Assembly (NCBI RefSeq): GCF_014205275.1
Contig: NZ_JACHND010000001.1
Span: 930,001 to 994,000, forward strand
Reading direction: 5' to 3'
Length of the DNA stretch: 64,000 bases
From: Sphaerisporangium siamense
GTDB taxonomy: Bacteria; Actinomycetota; Actinomycetes; Streptosporangiales; Streptosporangiaceae
Shown here: positions 24,102-32,613 of the stretch, piece after piece
Position numbering within the stretch: the stretch's first letter is position 1
Layout of the letters: each line of letters starts with the position of its first letter
Made by a program: the position numbers and the translations under genes
Notes under the pieces: generated by a model
Seen by the model: only the letters and a program-made list of their open reading frames with translations
Database searches by the model: none
Told to the model about the DNA's origin: nothing

Positions 24102-25877
24102 TCACCTCCGGCGGAGACGGCGGGTGCCGGCGAAGAGGATCGCCGAGGCGGCGAAGAGCGCACCGGTCAGCAGGGCGGCCAGCGAGCCGGCGTTCATGCC
24201 CGTGACGCCGAGCGGACGCTCCGCGCTCATCAGGCCGAGCGTGCCCACGCCGACCGGGGAAGCATCGGCACCGGAACGGGCCCCGCCGATCACGCCCCCG
24301 ACCGGCGTACCGGAGACGACCCTCTTCACGGGGATCAGCGGGTCGCCGCCGGAAGGGGCCGGGCGGCCCGGCGTCACCGGCAGCTCGGGCAGGCCGAGGG
24401 GCTTCTCGCGCCCGCTGGTCGCCGGCGACCCGGGGCCGCCCGCCTGGCCCGACTGGTGGGTCGTCTCGCCGGCCTTGGGACGGCCGGGAAGCGCCGAGGT
24501 GAGGGGCAGCTCGGGCAGGAGGCCGGACGGCTTGGCCTCCGTCACCGCGGCGGACACGGCGCCCGAGCCGCGCGCCCAGGTGCCGGGGCCCTGCTGGGCC
24601 ACGCCCGCGGCCTTGCCTCCGACGCTCGCGCCGCCGAGGCAGCCCGCGGCGGCGTCGCCCAGCACGGCCACCGCGTTGCCGCACACGCTGACCGGAGCGG
24701 TGATGGGGGCGACGACCTGGTTGCCGCCGAGCACGCTGTGACGGCCGTCGGTCCGGTTGTTCCCGGCGCCACCGCCGCCGCCCTTGATCGTCGCGCCGCC
24801 GCGGCAGCCCGAGAACGCCCGCCCGAGAACGCCCGCGGAGACGCCGCACACGCTGACCGGGGCCGTGATCGGGGCCACCACCTGGTTGCCGCCGAGCACC
24901 GAGCCGTACCCGCTGGTGCGGTTGCCGCCCGCGCCGCTGCCGCGCCCCGCGGGCGGGGCGCTGACGCCGCCGGGGCAACCCGCCGCGCCGTTGCCGACCG
25001 CGTTGCCGCACACGTTGACCGGCGCGGTGATGGGGGCGACGATCTGGTTGCCGCCGAGCACGCTGTGACGGCCGTCGGTCGTGTTGCCGCCCGCGCCGCC
25101 CCTGCCGCCGTGGCCCTGCCCGCCGTAGCCGTTGCCGCCCCTCGGGACGGTGGCGCCGCCGCGGCACCCGGCGAAGGCGTGCCCGATGACGGCGACGGCG
25201 TTGCCGCACACGCTGACCGGCGCCGTGATCGGGGCCACCACCTGGTTGCCGCCGAGCACCGAGCCGCGCCCGTCGGTCCTGTTGCCGCCCGCGCCCTGCC
25301 GCCCGCCGCCGGCGACGGCCTTCGCGCCGCCGCGGCAGCCCGCGGCCGCCTCGCCGATGACCGCGACGGCGTTGCCGCACGCGCTGATCGGGGCGGTGAT
25401 GGGGGCGACGATCTGGTTGCCGCCGAGCACGCTGTGACGGCCGTCGGTCGTGTTGCCACCGGCGCCGCCGGTCGCGTCCTTGCCCTTCTTGACCTCGGCG
25501 CCGCCCCGGCAGCCCGCGTCCGACCGCCCGATCAGCGACACGGCGTTCCCGCAGGCGCTGATCGGGGCGGTGATCGGGGCGTTCACCTGGTTGCCGCCGA
25601 GCACGCTGTGGCTGCCGTCGGTGTGGCCCTGGATCGCGTCGGACGCGCCGCCCTCCTGGACGGACGCGCCGCCGCGCGAGCCGGCCGTGGCGCCGCCGAT
25701 CACACCGACCGCGTTGCCGCTGATGTCGACCGGGAGCTTGACCGGCAGGTCGACCTGGTTGCCGCCGCCCACCGAAGCGGTGCCGGAGGTGTCGGCAAGG
25801 GCGGTGCCGCTGCTGAGAGCCATGACCGCGACCGCCAGAAGCGCGGCGGGAGCGGAACCCTTCGCCCACGTTCGCAT
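24102..25877 (-). CDS. Multi-repeat chaplin-like wall-anchored protein
   Basis: The product is 591 residues. The signal peptide (MRTWAKGSAPAALLAVAVMAL...ALA) is cut before DTSG. Seven chaplin-type repeats follow, each with the core LGGNQVVAPITAPVSVCGN, AV-I/L-G and AGCRGG. Repeats 2-7 have two Cys each. Repeat 1 has none (PVDISGN, AGSRGG). Gly/Arg-rich spacers separate them. A Pro-rich stretch then leads to LGVTG, a membrane helix (AALLTGALFAASAILF) and RRLRRR, which resembles sortase sorting signals of long chaplins (LAxTG). Chaplins are hydrophobic amyloid-forming proteins that coat aerial hyphae. GGAG precedes the ATG. Confidence 0.85.
   Translation of the reverse strand: MRTWAKGSAPAALLAVAVMALSSGTALADTSGTASVGGGNQVDLPVKLPVDISGNAVGVIGGATAGSRGGASVQEGGASDAIQGHTDGSHSVLGGNQVNAPITAPISACGNAVSLIGRSDAGCRGGAEVKKGKDATGGAGGNTTDGRHSVLGGNQIVAPITAPISACGNAVAVIGEAAAGCRGGAKAVAGGGRQGAGGNRTDGRGSVLGGNQVVAPITAPVSVCGNAVAVIGHAFAGCRGGATVPRGGNGYGGQGHGGRGGAGGNTTDGRHSVLGGNQIVAPITAPVNVCGNAVGNGAAGCPGGVSAPPAGRGSGAGGNRTSGYGSVLGGNQVVAPITAPVSVCGVSAGVLGRAFSGCRGGATIKGGGGGAGNNRTDGRHSVLGGNQVVAPITAPVSVCGNAVAVLGDAAAGCLGGASVGGKAAGVAQQGPGTWARGSGAVSAAVTEAKPSGLLPELPLTSALPGRPKAGETTHQSGQAGGPGSPATSGREKPLGLPELPVTPGRPAPSGGDPLIPVKRVVSGTPVGGVIGGARSGADASPVGVGTLGLMSAERPLGVTGMNAGSLAALLTGALFAASAILFAGTRRLRRR
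24640..25795. repeat. Seven tandem 165-195 bp chaplin repeats
   Basis: The block encoding GNQVVAPITAPVSVCGNAV recurs seven times, about every 165-195 bases. Spacers vary in length and in Gly content. The repeats are close enough to recombine, so copy number may differ between strains. Confidence 0.85.
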
Positions 25878-26313
25878 GATGAATCGCTCCTTGTTTCTAG
25901 CTCGGGGGGAATTCCTGACCGACACCCACCCGCGGGACCGCACCACCCGGCCACCGGAGCCCCCAGGGGAAGAGGCCCCCGAATCGGGAAGCCGAATCCC
26001 TTGGCTCACACTCGGGGCCAGAGCCATCCCGGGGAGCAGCGTCCGGGCATGAGCCGCCTGAGCTTGGGGATCGCTCTGGAGATGCGGCCAGGGCCGGAGT
26101 GACGTCCGCCAGTGGATGTCAGAAATGTCAGGGATGGGATATGCGGGAGACTCCATGTCACCCGCGCGGAGACCGCCTTCGCTCATCGCTCTCCCGAGGA
26201 AGCCTCCGCAGGACATGACCCGGGTACAGAAGAAGGTCATCGTCAAGAAGAGCTGCGGCGAGCGGGGCGCTCCGGGACCGGACGGGCACGCGGCCCGTAC
26301 CGGTGGGGCGGGA
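25878..26313. other. Upstream region of the chaplin-like gene
   Basis: About 435 bases between the chaplin start and the preceding secreted-protein gene. No convincing coding frame. Likely contains the chaplin promoter, as chaplin genes are tightly developmentally controlled. Confidence 0.5.
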
Positions 26314-27000
26314 TCAGTCGGGAGAGAAAGAGGGATCGTCCGCTGCGGCGCGGACCACCGGAGCGGGCACGCGCGCCGTGAAGGCGGGCGAGGCCACGAG
26401 CCGCGGGTCGAAGAGGGACCTCGCGACATCCCCGAACCCCGGCCCGGAGGGGCCGGAGCCACCCCGGGGCACGAAGCCGTCGGCGCCCGCCGAATGGTCG
26501 GCGGCGGACGGTGCGGCGGGCGCGGGCGTGGACTGGCTGGTCAGCCCGTCCACCGTGCGCCCTGCCATGGCCACGGCGTCGGCCGAGGCCGTGTCGCTCA
26601 CCGTGGGGAAACCGCCGGCCGAGGCCGGCCCGGTGGCGACGTGATGGGTCGCGGTGCCGACGTCACGCCGCGCCTTCGGCGCGGTGACCTCGGCACCGTC
26701 CGTGCCTCGGGAGATTCGGGCCGTGCCTTCGGCCTCGACGGCGGCCGCGTGCCCCGCGGGGATGTGGGTTTCCGCGGACGCGGCGCCGGTGAAGCCGAAG
26801 ATCAGACCCAGGAGCCAGCCGATGGCGATCACACCGCCGACGGCCAGGAGACGAGCGAACCGGGAGCCGGCCACGAACCGTGCCATCCGGGCCTCCCGCG
26901 TCACGACCGCCTCGGCGTGATCGCCCGAAGCGGTCACGGGCACGCACCGCGCCGCGGCGGGCGATGCGCCCACCCGCGACCGTGCACCGACGCGTGCCAC
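26314..27000 (-). CDS. Secreted or membrane-tethered protein of unknown function
   Basis: The product is 228 residues from GTG, with a strong GGGGAGG site 4-5 bases upstream. About residues 40-75 form a hydrophobic segment (LLAVGGVIAIGWLLGLIFGFTGAASA) ending AASA-ET, a signal peptide or anchor. The rest is Ala/Pro/Ser/Gly-rich and probably disordered. An internal ATG (MARFVAG) would give a shorter, cleaner signal peptide. It lies just upstream of the chaplin-like gene on the same strand and may be a surface partner, but no family is known. Confidence 0.6.
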   Translation of the reverse strand: MARVGARSRVGASPAAARCVPVTASGDHAEAVVTREARMARFVAGSRFARLLAVGGVIAIGWLLGLIFGFTGAASAETHIPAGHAAAVEAEGTARISRGTDGAEVTAPKARRDVGTATHHVATGPASAGGFPTVSDTASADAVAMAGRTVDGLTSQSTPAPAAPSAADHSAGADGFVPRGGSGPSGPGFGDVARSLFDPRLVASPAFTARVPAPVVRAAADDPSFSPD

Positions 27001-27122
27001 GTGACCTCCCCGACTCTTCGATCGGTCAAGCTTTCGCAAGGCCGATCGCGTGCACCAACCCCTCAACGGAAAGTTACCGTAGCACCACGAGGAGTGAAGT
27101 CAAAGCGTTTCCATGGAACGGG

Positions 27123-28421
27123 TCAGCAGGCGTCCAGGAAACGGTCAAGAACCCGTACGCCGAACCGCAGCGCGTCCACGGGCACGCGCTCGTCCACACC
27201 GTGGAACATCCCGGAGAAGTCCAGGTCGGCGGGCAGCTTCAGCGGCGCGAACCCGAAGCCGCGGATGCCGAGCCGGCTGAACGCCTTCAGATCCGTCCCG
27301 CCCGACAGCGTGTACGGCACGGCGCGGGCGCCCGGGTCCTCGGCGAGCAGCGCGTCCGACATCGCGCGGACCAGCGGGCCGTCGAACGAGGTCTCGACGG
27401 CGATGTCGTGATAGACGAACTCCCGCCGCACGTTCGGCCCCAGCAGCTCGTCGAGCGTGGCGAAGAACTCGTCCTCGTACCCCGGCAGGAACCGCCCGTC
27501 CACGTGCGCCGTGGCGACCTGCGGGATCACGTTCGCCTTGTAGCCGGCCTCCAGCATCGTGGGGTTCGCCGTGTTGCGCAGCGTGGCGCCGATCATGCGG
27601 GCCAGCGAGCCCAGCTTGGCGACCATCGCCTCGGCGTCGTCGGCGTTCAGCTCGATCTCGAACGCCTCGCGGAAGAAGTCGCGCACCGTCGGCGTCAGCC
27701 GCACCGGCCACTCGTACCGGCCGATGCGCGCCACGGCCTCGGCGATCTCGGTCACGGCGTTCTCGTTGTTGAGCATCGACCCGTGCCCGGCGCGGCCCGC
27801 GGCCGTGAGCCTCATCCAGGCGATGCCCTTCTCCGCCGCCTCGATCAGGTACAGCCGTCTCGCCTCGTCCACGGTGACGCTGAAGCCGCCGACCTCGCCG
27901 ATGGCCTCCGTGCAGCCCTCGAACAGTTCCGGATGCCGCTCGGCCAGCCACTGCGCGCCGTACGCGCCGCCGGCCTCCTCGTCCGCCGTGAACGCCAGCA
28001 CGACGTCCCGCGGCGGCCTGCGCCCCTCGCTCAGCCGCCGGCGCACCACCGCGAGGATCATGGCGTCCATGTCCTTCATGTCCACCGCGCCCCGGCCCCA
28101 GACGCAGCCGTCGGCGACCTCCCCGCTCAGCGGATGGTGGGTCCAGTCGGCGGCGTCGAAGGGGACGACGTCCAGGTGCCCGTGGAGCAGCAGGCCGCCC
28201 CGGCCGGAGTCCTCCCCTTCGATACGGGCGATCACGCTGGCCCGCTTGGCGTCGCTCTCCAGAATGCGCGGCTCCAGGCCCACCTCGGCCAGCTTGCCGG
28301 CGACGTACTCCGCGGCCACCCGTTCCCCCGGGCCCGCGTTGTCCCCTGCGTTGGTCGTGTCGATGCGGATCAGGTCGCGGCACAGCTCGACGACCTCGTC
28401 CTCGCCTTTGAACGCGGCCAC
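27123..28421 (-). CDS. M20 family metallopeptidase
   Basis: The product is 432 residues. Zinc ligands and catalytic residues of M20 are visible: LLLHGHLDVVP (His, with catalytic Asp), GRGAVDMKD (bridging Asp), FTADEEAGG (catalytic Glu-Glu) and the final SGMFHGVDERV (His). A dimerisation (lid) domain lies in the middle. The family includes peptidases and acyl-amino-acid deacylases such as ArgE and DapE. The exact substrate cannot be told. No signal peptide, so cytoplasmic. Confidence 0.88.
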   Translation of the reverse strand: MAAFKGEDEVVELCRDLIRIDTTNAGDNAGPGERVAAEYVAGKLAEVGLEPRILESDAKRASVIARIEGEDSGRGGLLLHGHLDVVPFDAADWTHHPLSGEVADGCVWGRGAVDMKDMDAMILAVVRRRLSEGRRPPRDVVLAFTADEEAGGAYGAQWLAERHPELFEGCTEAIGEVGGFSVTVDEARRLYLIEAAEKGIAWMRLTAAGRAGHGSMLNNENAVTEIAEAVARIGRYEWPVRLTPTVRDFFREAFEIELNADDAEAMVAKLGSLARMIGATLRNTANPTMLEAGYKANVIPQVATAHVDGRFLPGYEDEFFATLDELLGPNVRREFVYHDIAVETSFDGPLVRAMSDALLAEDPGARAVPYTLSGGTDLKAFSRLGIRGFGFAPLKLPADLDFSGMFHGVDERVPVDALRFGVRVLDRFLDAC

Positions 28422-28661
28422 ACGTGCTCCTTAGGTCCGGCTACGGAACTTCCCCTGCCATCCTGGCGGCCCAGCCCGCCCTCCAGCCCCCAGGGCAGTT
28501 GCCCCCAGTCTCCACCCTGCACCCCCTTTCCCGGACGAACCCCCCATCCTCCGCCCCCTCCGCCGGCCCGGGGCTTACGAATCGCGGTATGACGCACCGC
28601 CCGGAGTTTGCTAACCTAGTCCCGCCGACGAGGGACGACACTCCCCCGTGCAGGCACCACT

Positions 28662-28747
28662 GTCCGGGTGGCGGAATAGGCAGACGCGCTAGCTTGAGGT
28701 GCTAGTGCCCTTTACGGGGCATGGGGGTTCAAGTCCCCCCTCGGACA
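28662..28747 (+). tRNA. tRNA-Leu (anticodon GAG)
   Basis: Acceptor GTCCGGG pairs with CTCGGAC. Anticodon loop CTTGAGG reads CUC/CUU. The long variable arm (TGCCCTTTACGGGGCA) is typical of leucine tRNA. T-arm GGGTTCAAGTCCC. A serine-recombinase relic lies right after it, as at a former attachment site. Confidence 0.95.
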
Positions 28748-28749
28748 CA

Positions 28750-29245
28750 CTTTGCTACATGATCGCCCGAGCTCAGCTCGGGCGATCACTGTTCTCCGGC
28801 CAGCTTCATAGGTGAGGCGCAGCCCGAGCCGCCCGTAGACCTGGGCCTTGTCCTGTGGGTCGGCGCTGCGGAGCGGCCTTCTCATGTCGCCGAGCGTGGT
28901 GGTCATGGCCGTGATCTCCTCCTCGGTGAGTCTCTTGGGCATGCTGGTGGTGATCTTGTCGAGCCGCAGTCGCTCGGCGCGGCGGCCGTCGGCGAGTTGG
29001 GCCTCGGCCATGGCCCGGTGGTCGATGCCGTTGGCCCGCGCGTACTGCTGCGGGAACACGCACCGGTAGTGCGCCTTGCCGTTGTTCCAGCTTCCCTGCA
29101 TCCGCCGCTCACAGACGCCGCAGAACAGCAACCCCCGAATCACGTACGGCCGGAGCGTGCGGCGCGGCTTCCGTTCAGCGTCGGCTCGGCGACCGCGACG
29201 TTCGCACCCAGGCTCGCCATGCTGGAGACCACTAGCAGTGTCCAC
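28750..29245 (-). pseudogene. Truncated serine recombinase (large integrase) relic
   Basis: The open frame matches only the late part of large serine recombinases: the zinc ribbon (YVIRGLLFCGVCERRMQG...YRC) and the C-terminal coiled coil and tail (LTEEEITAMTTTLGDMRRPLRSADPQDKAQVYGRLGLRLTY). The catalytic N-terminal domain with its Ser is absent, and residues between the zinc ribbon and the coiled coil are missing, so there is an internal deletion. The frame ends by reading into the tRNA-Leu. Its place suggests an ancient integration at this tRNA that was later lost. Confidence 0.7.
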
Positions 29246-29307
29246 GGCAGCACACCGCCTCGGGAACCACGGCGGCTGGACAGATCACGTGCCCGCGTGG
29301 ACGAGAG

Positions 29308-30513
29308 TCAGGATGCGGACCAGTCAGGCCCGCGGGGGGTGTCCTGGATGGTGACACCGACGTGGCTCAGGGCTTCGCGTACGGTGTCCGCGAGGTCGTA
29401 GGCGCTCGACTTTCGTAGTTCGCCGCGTAAGGCCAGCAGTGGTTCGACCAGCGGGGTCAGCCGTTCACGGGGGTCGCGGAGGTCGAGCGCGGGGGTGAGC
29501 CGGGCGATCATTTCGCGGAGGAGCGTGCGTGCCTGCGCGACGCCGTCCTCGTCCTCCTCGGTGTCCGCCGCCCATTCGCTGATCGCGGCTTCGAGATCCA
29601 GTACCGCCTGGATGAGCGCGTCGGCGTCGCGCCGGGCGAGAGCGGAGTCGAAACGTGCCTGGCATGCCCGCATGGCCTCCCCCAGCGTCGCGCTCGCGTG
29701 ACCGGGCTGTGCCGCCGTTGCGAGGCCGGATGGCGGCAGCGGGTCGATGGTGTTCTCGGCGAGCTCGCGAAGCTCCGCGATGTCCAGCTTCGTGCCCGAG
29801 CGGAGGACGGTCTGTGCTCCGCCGCGTCGTACCGTCAGCCCGCCGCGCCCGCGTACTTCGGCGGTTCCGGCGTGGAGGTCGAAGATGACGGCGGTGTGCT
29901 CGTCGATGCCCAAAACCGCGGCGCCGTCCGGCAGGTCCTTCTCCAGCCGGGACAGCCGCCGCTCGCCGAGGTAGCAGTACCGGGTGTCATGGGTACCGCC
30001 TTCGGCATTGTCATAGTGCGGGATCACGGCCGCGATCAGTCCCAGCGGCGCGAGCAGGTCGAGCCCGTCACGCCAGTGCGGCTCGGCGCCGACCTTGTAG
30101 ATCTCGTAGACCGGGACGGCGGCCACTCCCGCCGTGCAGGCCGCGGCCGAGGCGAGCACCGTCACGCCCCGGGACGGCCGCACTCGGGCCCGCAGGTCGG
30201 ACGCGACGCCAGTGGCCGTCCACCGGTCCAGGGCGTAGGTGGGGCTGCCGGGGCCGGAGAAGACCCAGTCGGCGCGGCCGAGGGGCTCGCCGGGACGCGC
30301 GGCCTCCACGGCCAGCCCGACGCTGGTGGCGAAGTACTTGCGGGCGCGGGCGGAGATGTCGGCGGCGTTCTCCTGGAAGGCGTACGGGGTGTCGAGCAGC
30401 GTCGCCCGGGGACGGGGGCCGAGCCGGCGGGCGAGCGAGCGGTGCACCTCCACCATCGTGGGGCTCGTCTCCCCCGAACCCATCAGCGCCAGCACTCCCG
30501 GCAGATCGCGCAT
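29308..30513 (-). CDS. Peptidase S51-like protein with cysteinyl-tRNA-synthetase-type C-terminus
   Basis: The product is 401 residues starting MRDLPGVLALMGSGETSPTM. The first about 230 residues resemble the class-I glutamine amidotransferase fold of S51/cyanophycinase-type hydrolases: GPGSPTYALD, then SAAACTAG around the putative nucleophile, then GIDEHTAVIFD. The last about 90 residues (LRKSSAYDLADTVREAL to DTPRGPDW) look like the C-terminal DALR-type end of CysRS. The CysRS catalytic domain is absent. Function unknown; a hydrolase of small peptides or amide compounds is possible. A Nur-like box lies 85 bases upstream of the start. Confidence 0.65.
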   Translation of the reverse strand: MRDLPGVLALMGSGETSPTMVEVHRSLARRLGPRPRATLLDTPYAFQENAADISARARKYFATSVGLAVEAARPGEPLGRADWVFSGPGSPTYALDRWTATGVASDLRARVRPSRGVTVLASAAACTAGVAAVPVYEIYKVGAEPHWRDGLDLLAPLGLIAAVIPHYDNAEGGTHDTRYCYLGERRLSRLEKDLPDGAAVLGIDEHTAVIFDLHAGTAEVRGRGGLTVRRGGAQTVLRSGTKLDIAELRELAENTIDPLPPSGLATAAQPGHASATLGEAMRACQARFDSALARRDADALIQAVLDLEAAISEWAADTEEDEDGVAQARTLLREMIARLTPALDLRDPRERLTPLVEPLLALRGELRKSSAYDLADTVREALSHVGVTIQDTPRGPDWSAS

Positions 30514-30597
30514 CCTGCCCGCCTCCCTGCATGACCCACTAAAGCCATGCACACGGGCCGTGCACAACGCAAGTGCAGTGATGCATATAAGCTGCTG

Positions 30598-30614
30598 TTG
30601 CATAGAGCTCGCAA
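30598..30614. promoter_or_regulatory. Nur-box-like site 1
   Basis: TTGCAT-AGAGC-TCGCAA fits the TTGCNN-N5-NNGCAA nickel-regulator (Nur) pattern. It lies 44 bases upstream of the rightward gene starting at 30658 and 85 bases upstream of the leftward S51-like gene. Either or both could be controlled. Confidence 0.65.
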
Positions 30615-30657
30615 CTACAGATCGGAAGGCTCACTCGGGGGAATGGGACGGGAACGC

Positions 30658-31143
30658 ATGATCGATGACAGCGCCGTCCTCCCACCGGTCTCGGTCGAGG
30701 TGCTGGCACTGCGCGTCAACGCCTCGGGGACCTGGGCCTATCGCCGGTCGACCACGGCGCCCGTCCCTGGGGAGAGCCCCGACGAGGCCGCCCGGCGCCT
30801 CGCGCGCGTGCCCGCCGACGTCCCGTACACCGTCGTGCACTCCACGAGCTGGCGTTACCGGCCGGTGGGCCAGGTCGTGCTGACCTACGCCGTCTGCCCC
30901 GACCCGACGCCGGAGCTGCCCGCGATCGAGCTGCCCGTCCTGTGCCTGAGCGCCGGCGCGACCCCGGCCGCTCCCACGCCCGAGCACCTCGACGTCGCCA
31001 ACGTCGCCGCGCACGCGATCCGGCACCTGGCGTTCCTCAAGGCCACCGACGCCGTCGTGGGCGACGCCCTCGGCGCGCACCCGCGCGTGGGCCGGGCACT
31101 GGACGGCCTCGCAGAGGTGGCGGCCGTCGCCGGCCAGCGGTAG
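30658..31143 (+). CDS. Hypothetical protein downstream of a Nur-like box
   Basis: The product is 161 residues starting MIDDSAVLPPVSVEVLALRVN. It has an alternating hydrophobic pattern suggesting a beta-rich N-terminal domain (VEVLALRVNASGTWAYRR, YRPVGQVVLTYAVCPDP) and a helical C-terminus (NVAAHAIRHLAFLKATD). The first part resembles the start of NUDIX-like or ATP-grasp-neighbour proteins only weakly. No signal peptide. Not identified. GGGACGGGAA precedes the ATG. The nearby Nur-like site suggests metal control. Confidence 0.6.
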   Translation: MIDDSAVLPPVSVEVLALRVNASGTWAYRRSTTAPVPGESPDEAARRLARVPADVPYTVVHSTSWRYRPVGQVVLTYAVCPDPTPELPAIELPVLCLSAGATPAAPTPEHLDVANVAAHAIRHLAFLKATDAVVGDALGAHPRVGRALDGLAEVAAVAGQR

Positions 31144-31244
31144 ACGAGTAGGACGGGTAGGACGGGTATCGACCCGTTCAGGTGCTCGCATCTCCGCCGG
31201 AGCCGGAAAGGAGCAGCCCAGATGTCACCTTTGCGGGCTGCGCT

Positions 31245-31459
31245 CCGTATGCGACCATGGGCGGCGAAAGGCGACGGCGGAACGAGGAAGCCGGTGTGAA
31301 TCCGGCGCGGTCCCGCCACTGTGATCGGCGAGCGGACTCCGACGAGGCCACTGCCCCGTAAGGGCGGGAAGGCCGGGGCGAGCTTCGACCCGAGAGCCAG
31401 GAGACTCACGCGGTCGCCTCCTCGATGAAGCTGGGGCGGATCTCCCCTGAGAGGAAGGC
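31245..31459 (+). promoter_or_regulatory. Cobalamin riboswitch 1
   Basis: The conserved core is clear: GAGGAAGCCGGTGTGAATCC, then CGGTCCCGCCACTGTGA, and the B12-box-type GAGCCAGGAGACTCACGC. After it, GGGGCGGATCTCCCC can form a small hairpin just before a GAGAGG ribosome site. This suggests that adenosylcobalamin binding blocks translation of the leader ORF and importer operon. It is nearly identical to riboswitch 3. Confidence 0.93.
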
Positions 31460-31594
31460 GTGATCGATATGTCCAGGCGATCGTTCTCCTCGCTGCCGCG
31501 AGGTGACCGTACTTCGCGAGCCCGCGCGCGCATGGCACTTCTCGCCGGTCCGTGGCCACTCGTGGAGTGGTCCGGCGGCACCGCTCCGTGCTGA
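31460..31594 (+). CDS. Riboswitch leader ORF 1 (44 codons)
   Basis: A GTG follows GAGAGG at the end of riboswitch 1, and the frame ends at TGA 30 bases before the importer gene. It begins VIDMSRRSFS. The first codons align with the leader ORFs after the other two riboswitches (GTG, Ile/Val, any, Met/Val, Ser/Pro). It is Arg-rich and unlikely to be a stable enzyme. It probably links riboswitch state to downstream translation. Short length makes the call tentative. Confidence 0.45.
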   Translation: MIDMSRRSFSSLPRGDRTSRARARMALLAGPWPLVEWSGGTAPC

Positions 31595-31623
31595 CGACCG
31601 TTCCCCTCGGGAGAGGATCCGGC

Positions 31624-32613
31624 ATGACGGGCAAACGTCCGCTGACTTTGCTGCTCGCGTTCGCTTCGGCCGTACTGGTGACCGGCTGTGGCGGCGCCAC
31701 AATCGTCGACAGAGCCACCCCTGAAAACGCCACCGCGCCCGGTTTCCCGGTGACGATGGCCAACTGCGGCGTGACCACCACCTACGAGCGGCCGCCGCGG
31801 CGGGCGGTGTCGCTGAACCAGCACGCGACCGAGGTCATGCTGGCGCTCGGCCTGGAGAAGTCCATGATCGGCACAGGGTACCTGGACGATCGGATCCTCC
31901 CGGAATACCGGGCGGCCTACGACGGGATCAAGGTGCTGTCCAAGGAGTACCCCTCGTACGAGGCTCTGCTGGCGGCCGAGCCGGACTTCGTCTACGGCGG
32001 CTTCGCCACCACTTTCGACGAGAAGGAGGGGCGCGGCCGGACCGCGCTCGCCGGCGCCGGGATCGATACGTACCTGAACATCGAGGAATGCGCGTCGACG
32101 CCGGTGACCTTGGACATGACGGATCAGGAGATCCGTAACGTCGCCAAGATCTTCGGGGTGCCGGACCGCGCCGAGCGGGAGGTGCGTCGGCTGCACACCA
32201 CGCTGGACGCCGTCGGGAAGAAGGTCGCCGGAGCGCCGCCGGTCAAGCTGTTCGTCTACGACAGCGGGGACAAGACCGCCTTCACGGCGGGCGGCGCCGG
32301 CGTCGGGAACGAGATGATCAAACGGGCGGGTGGAGCCAACCTGTTCGCCGACCTGCCCAAGACGTTCGGCGACGTCTCATTCGAGCAGGTGGCCGAGCGC
32401 GCGCCCGAGGTCATCGTGATCTACGACTACGGCGACCAGCCGGTGGAGGACAAGAAGCGGTTCCTGCTGTCCAACCCCGCGCTCAAGGACGTACCGGCGA
32501 TCAAGAACAAGCGCTTCGCGGTGCTCCCACTGTCCTCCACGGTGCTCGGCGTCCGCGTGCCCGCCGGGGTGGAGTCGCTGGCTCGCCAGATCCACCCCGA
32601 CCGCTTCCGGTGA
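31624..32613 (+). CDS. ABC transporter substrate-binding lipoprotein (FecB/BtuF-like), importer A
   Basis: The product is 329 residues. Lipoprotein signal MTGKRPLTLLLAFASAVLVTGC. Two alpha/beta lobes typical of class-III binding proteins (RRAVSLNQHATEVMLALGLE start, long helix linker). Such proteins bind metal-chelate complexes or cobalamin outside the cell. No obvious ligand-specific residues can be named. GGGAGAGG precedes the ATG. First gene of an operon with permease and ATPase under riboswitch 1. Ligand could be a corrinoid or a cobalt/nickel metallophore. Confidence 0.9.
   Translation: MTGKRPLTLLLAFASAVLVTGCGGATIVDRATPENATAPGFPVTMANCGVTTTYERPPRRAVSLNQHATEVMLALGLEKSMIGTGYLDDRILPEYRAAYDGIKVLSKEYPSYEALLAAEPDFVYGGFATTFDEKEGRGRTALAGAGIDTYLNIEECASTPVTLDMTDQEIRNVAKIFGVPDRAEREVRRLHTTLDAVGKKVAGAPPVKLFVYDSGDKTAFTAGGAGVGNEMIKRAGGANLFADLPKTFGDVSFEQVAERAPEVIVIYDYGDQPVEDKKRFLLSNPALKDVPAIKNKRFAVLPLSSTVLGVRVPAGVESLARQIHPDRFR

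Noticed and set aside
24640-25795. Regular repeats suggesting a CRISPR array
   Set aside because: Units are 165-195 bases, in frame, and code for chaplin domains. No short direct repeats with unique spacers and no cas genes.
23940-26102. A 720-residue plus-strand repetitive frame
   Set aside because: Antisense of the chaplin-like repeats; composition is low-complexity Ala/Arg/Gly.
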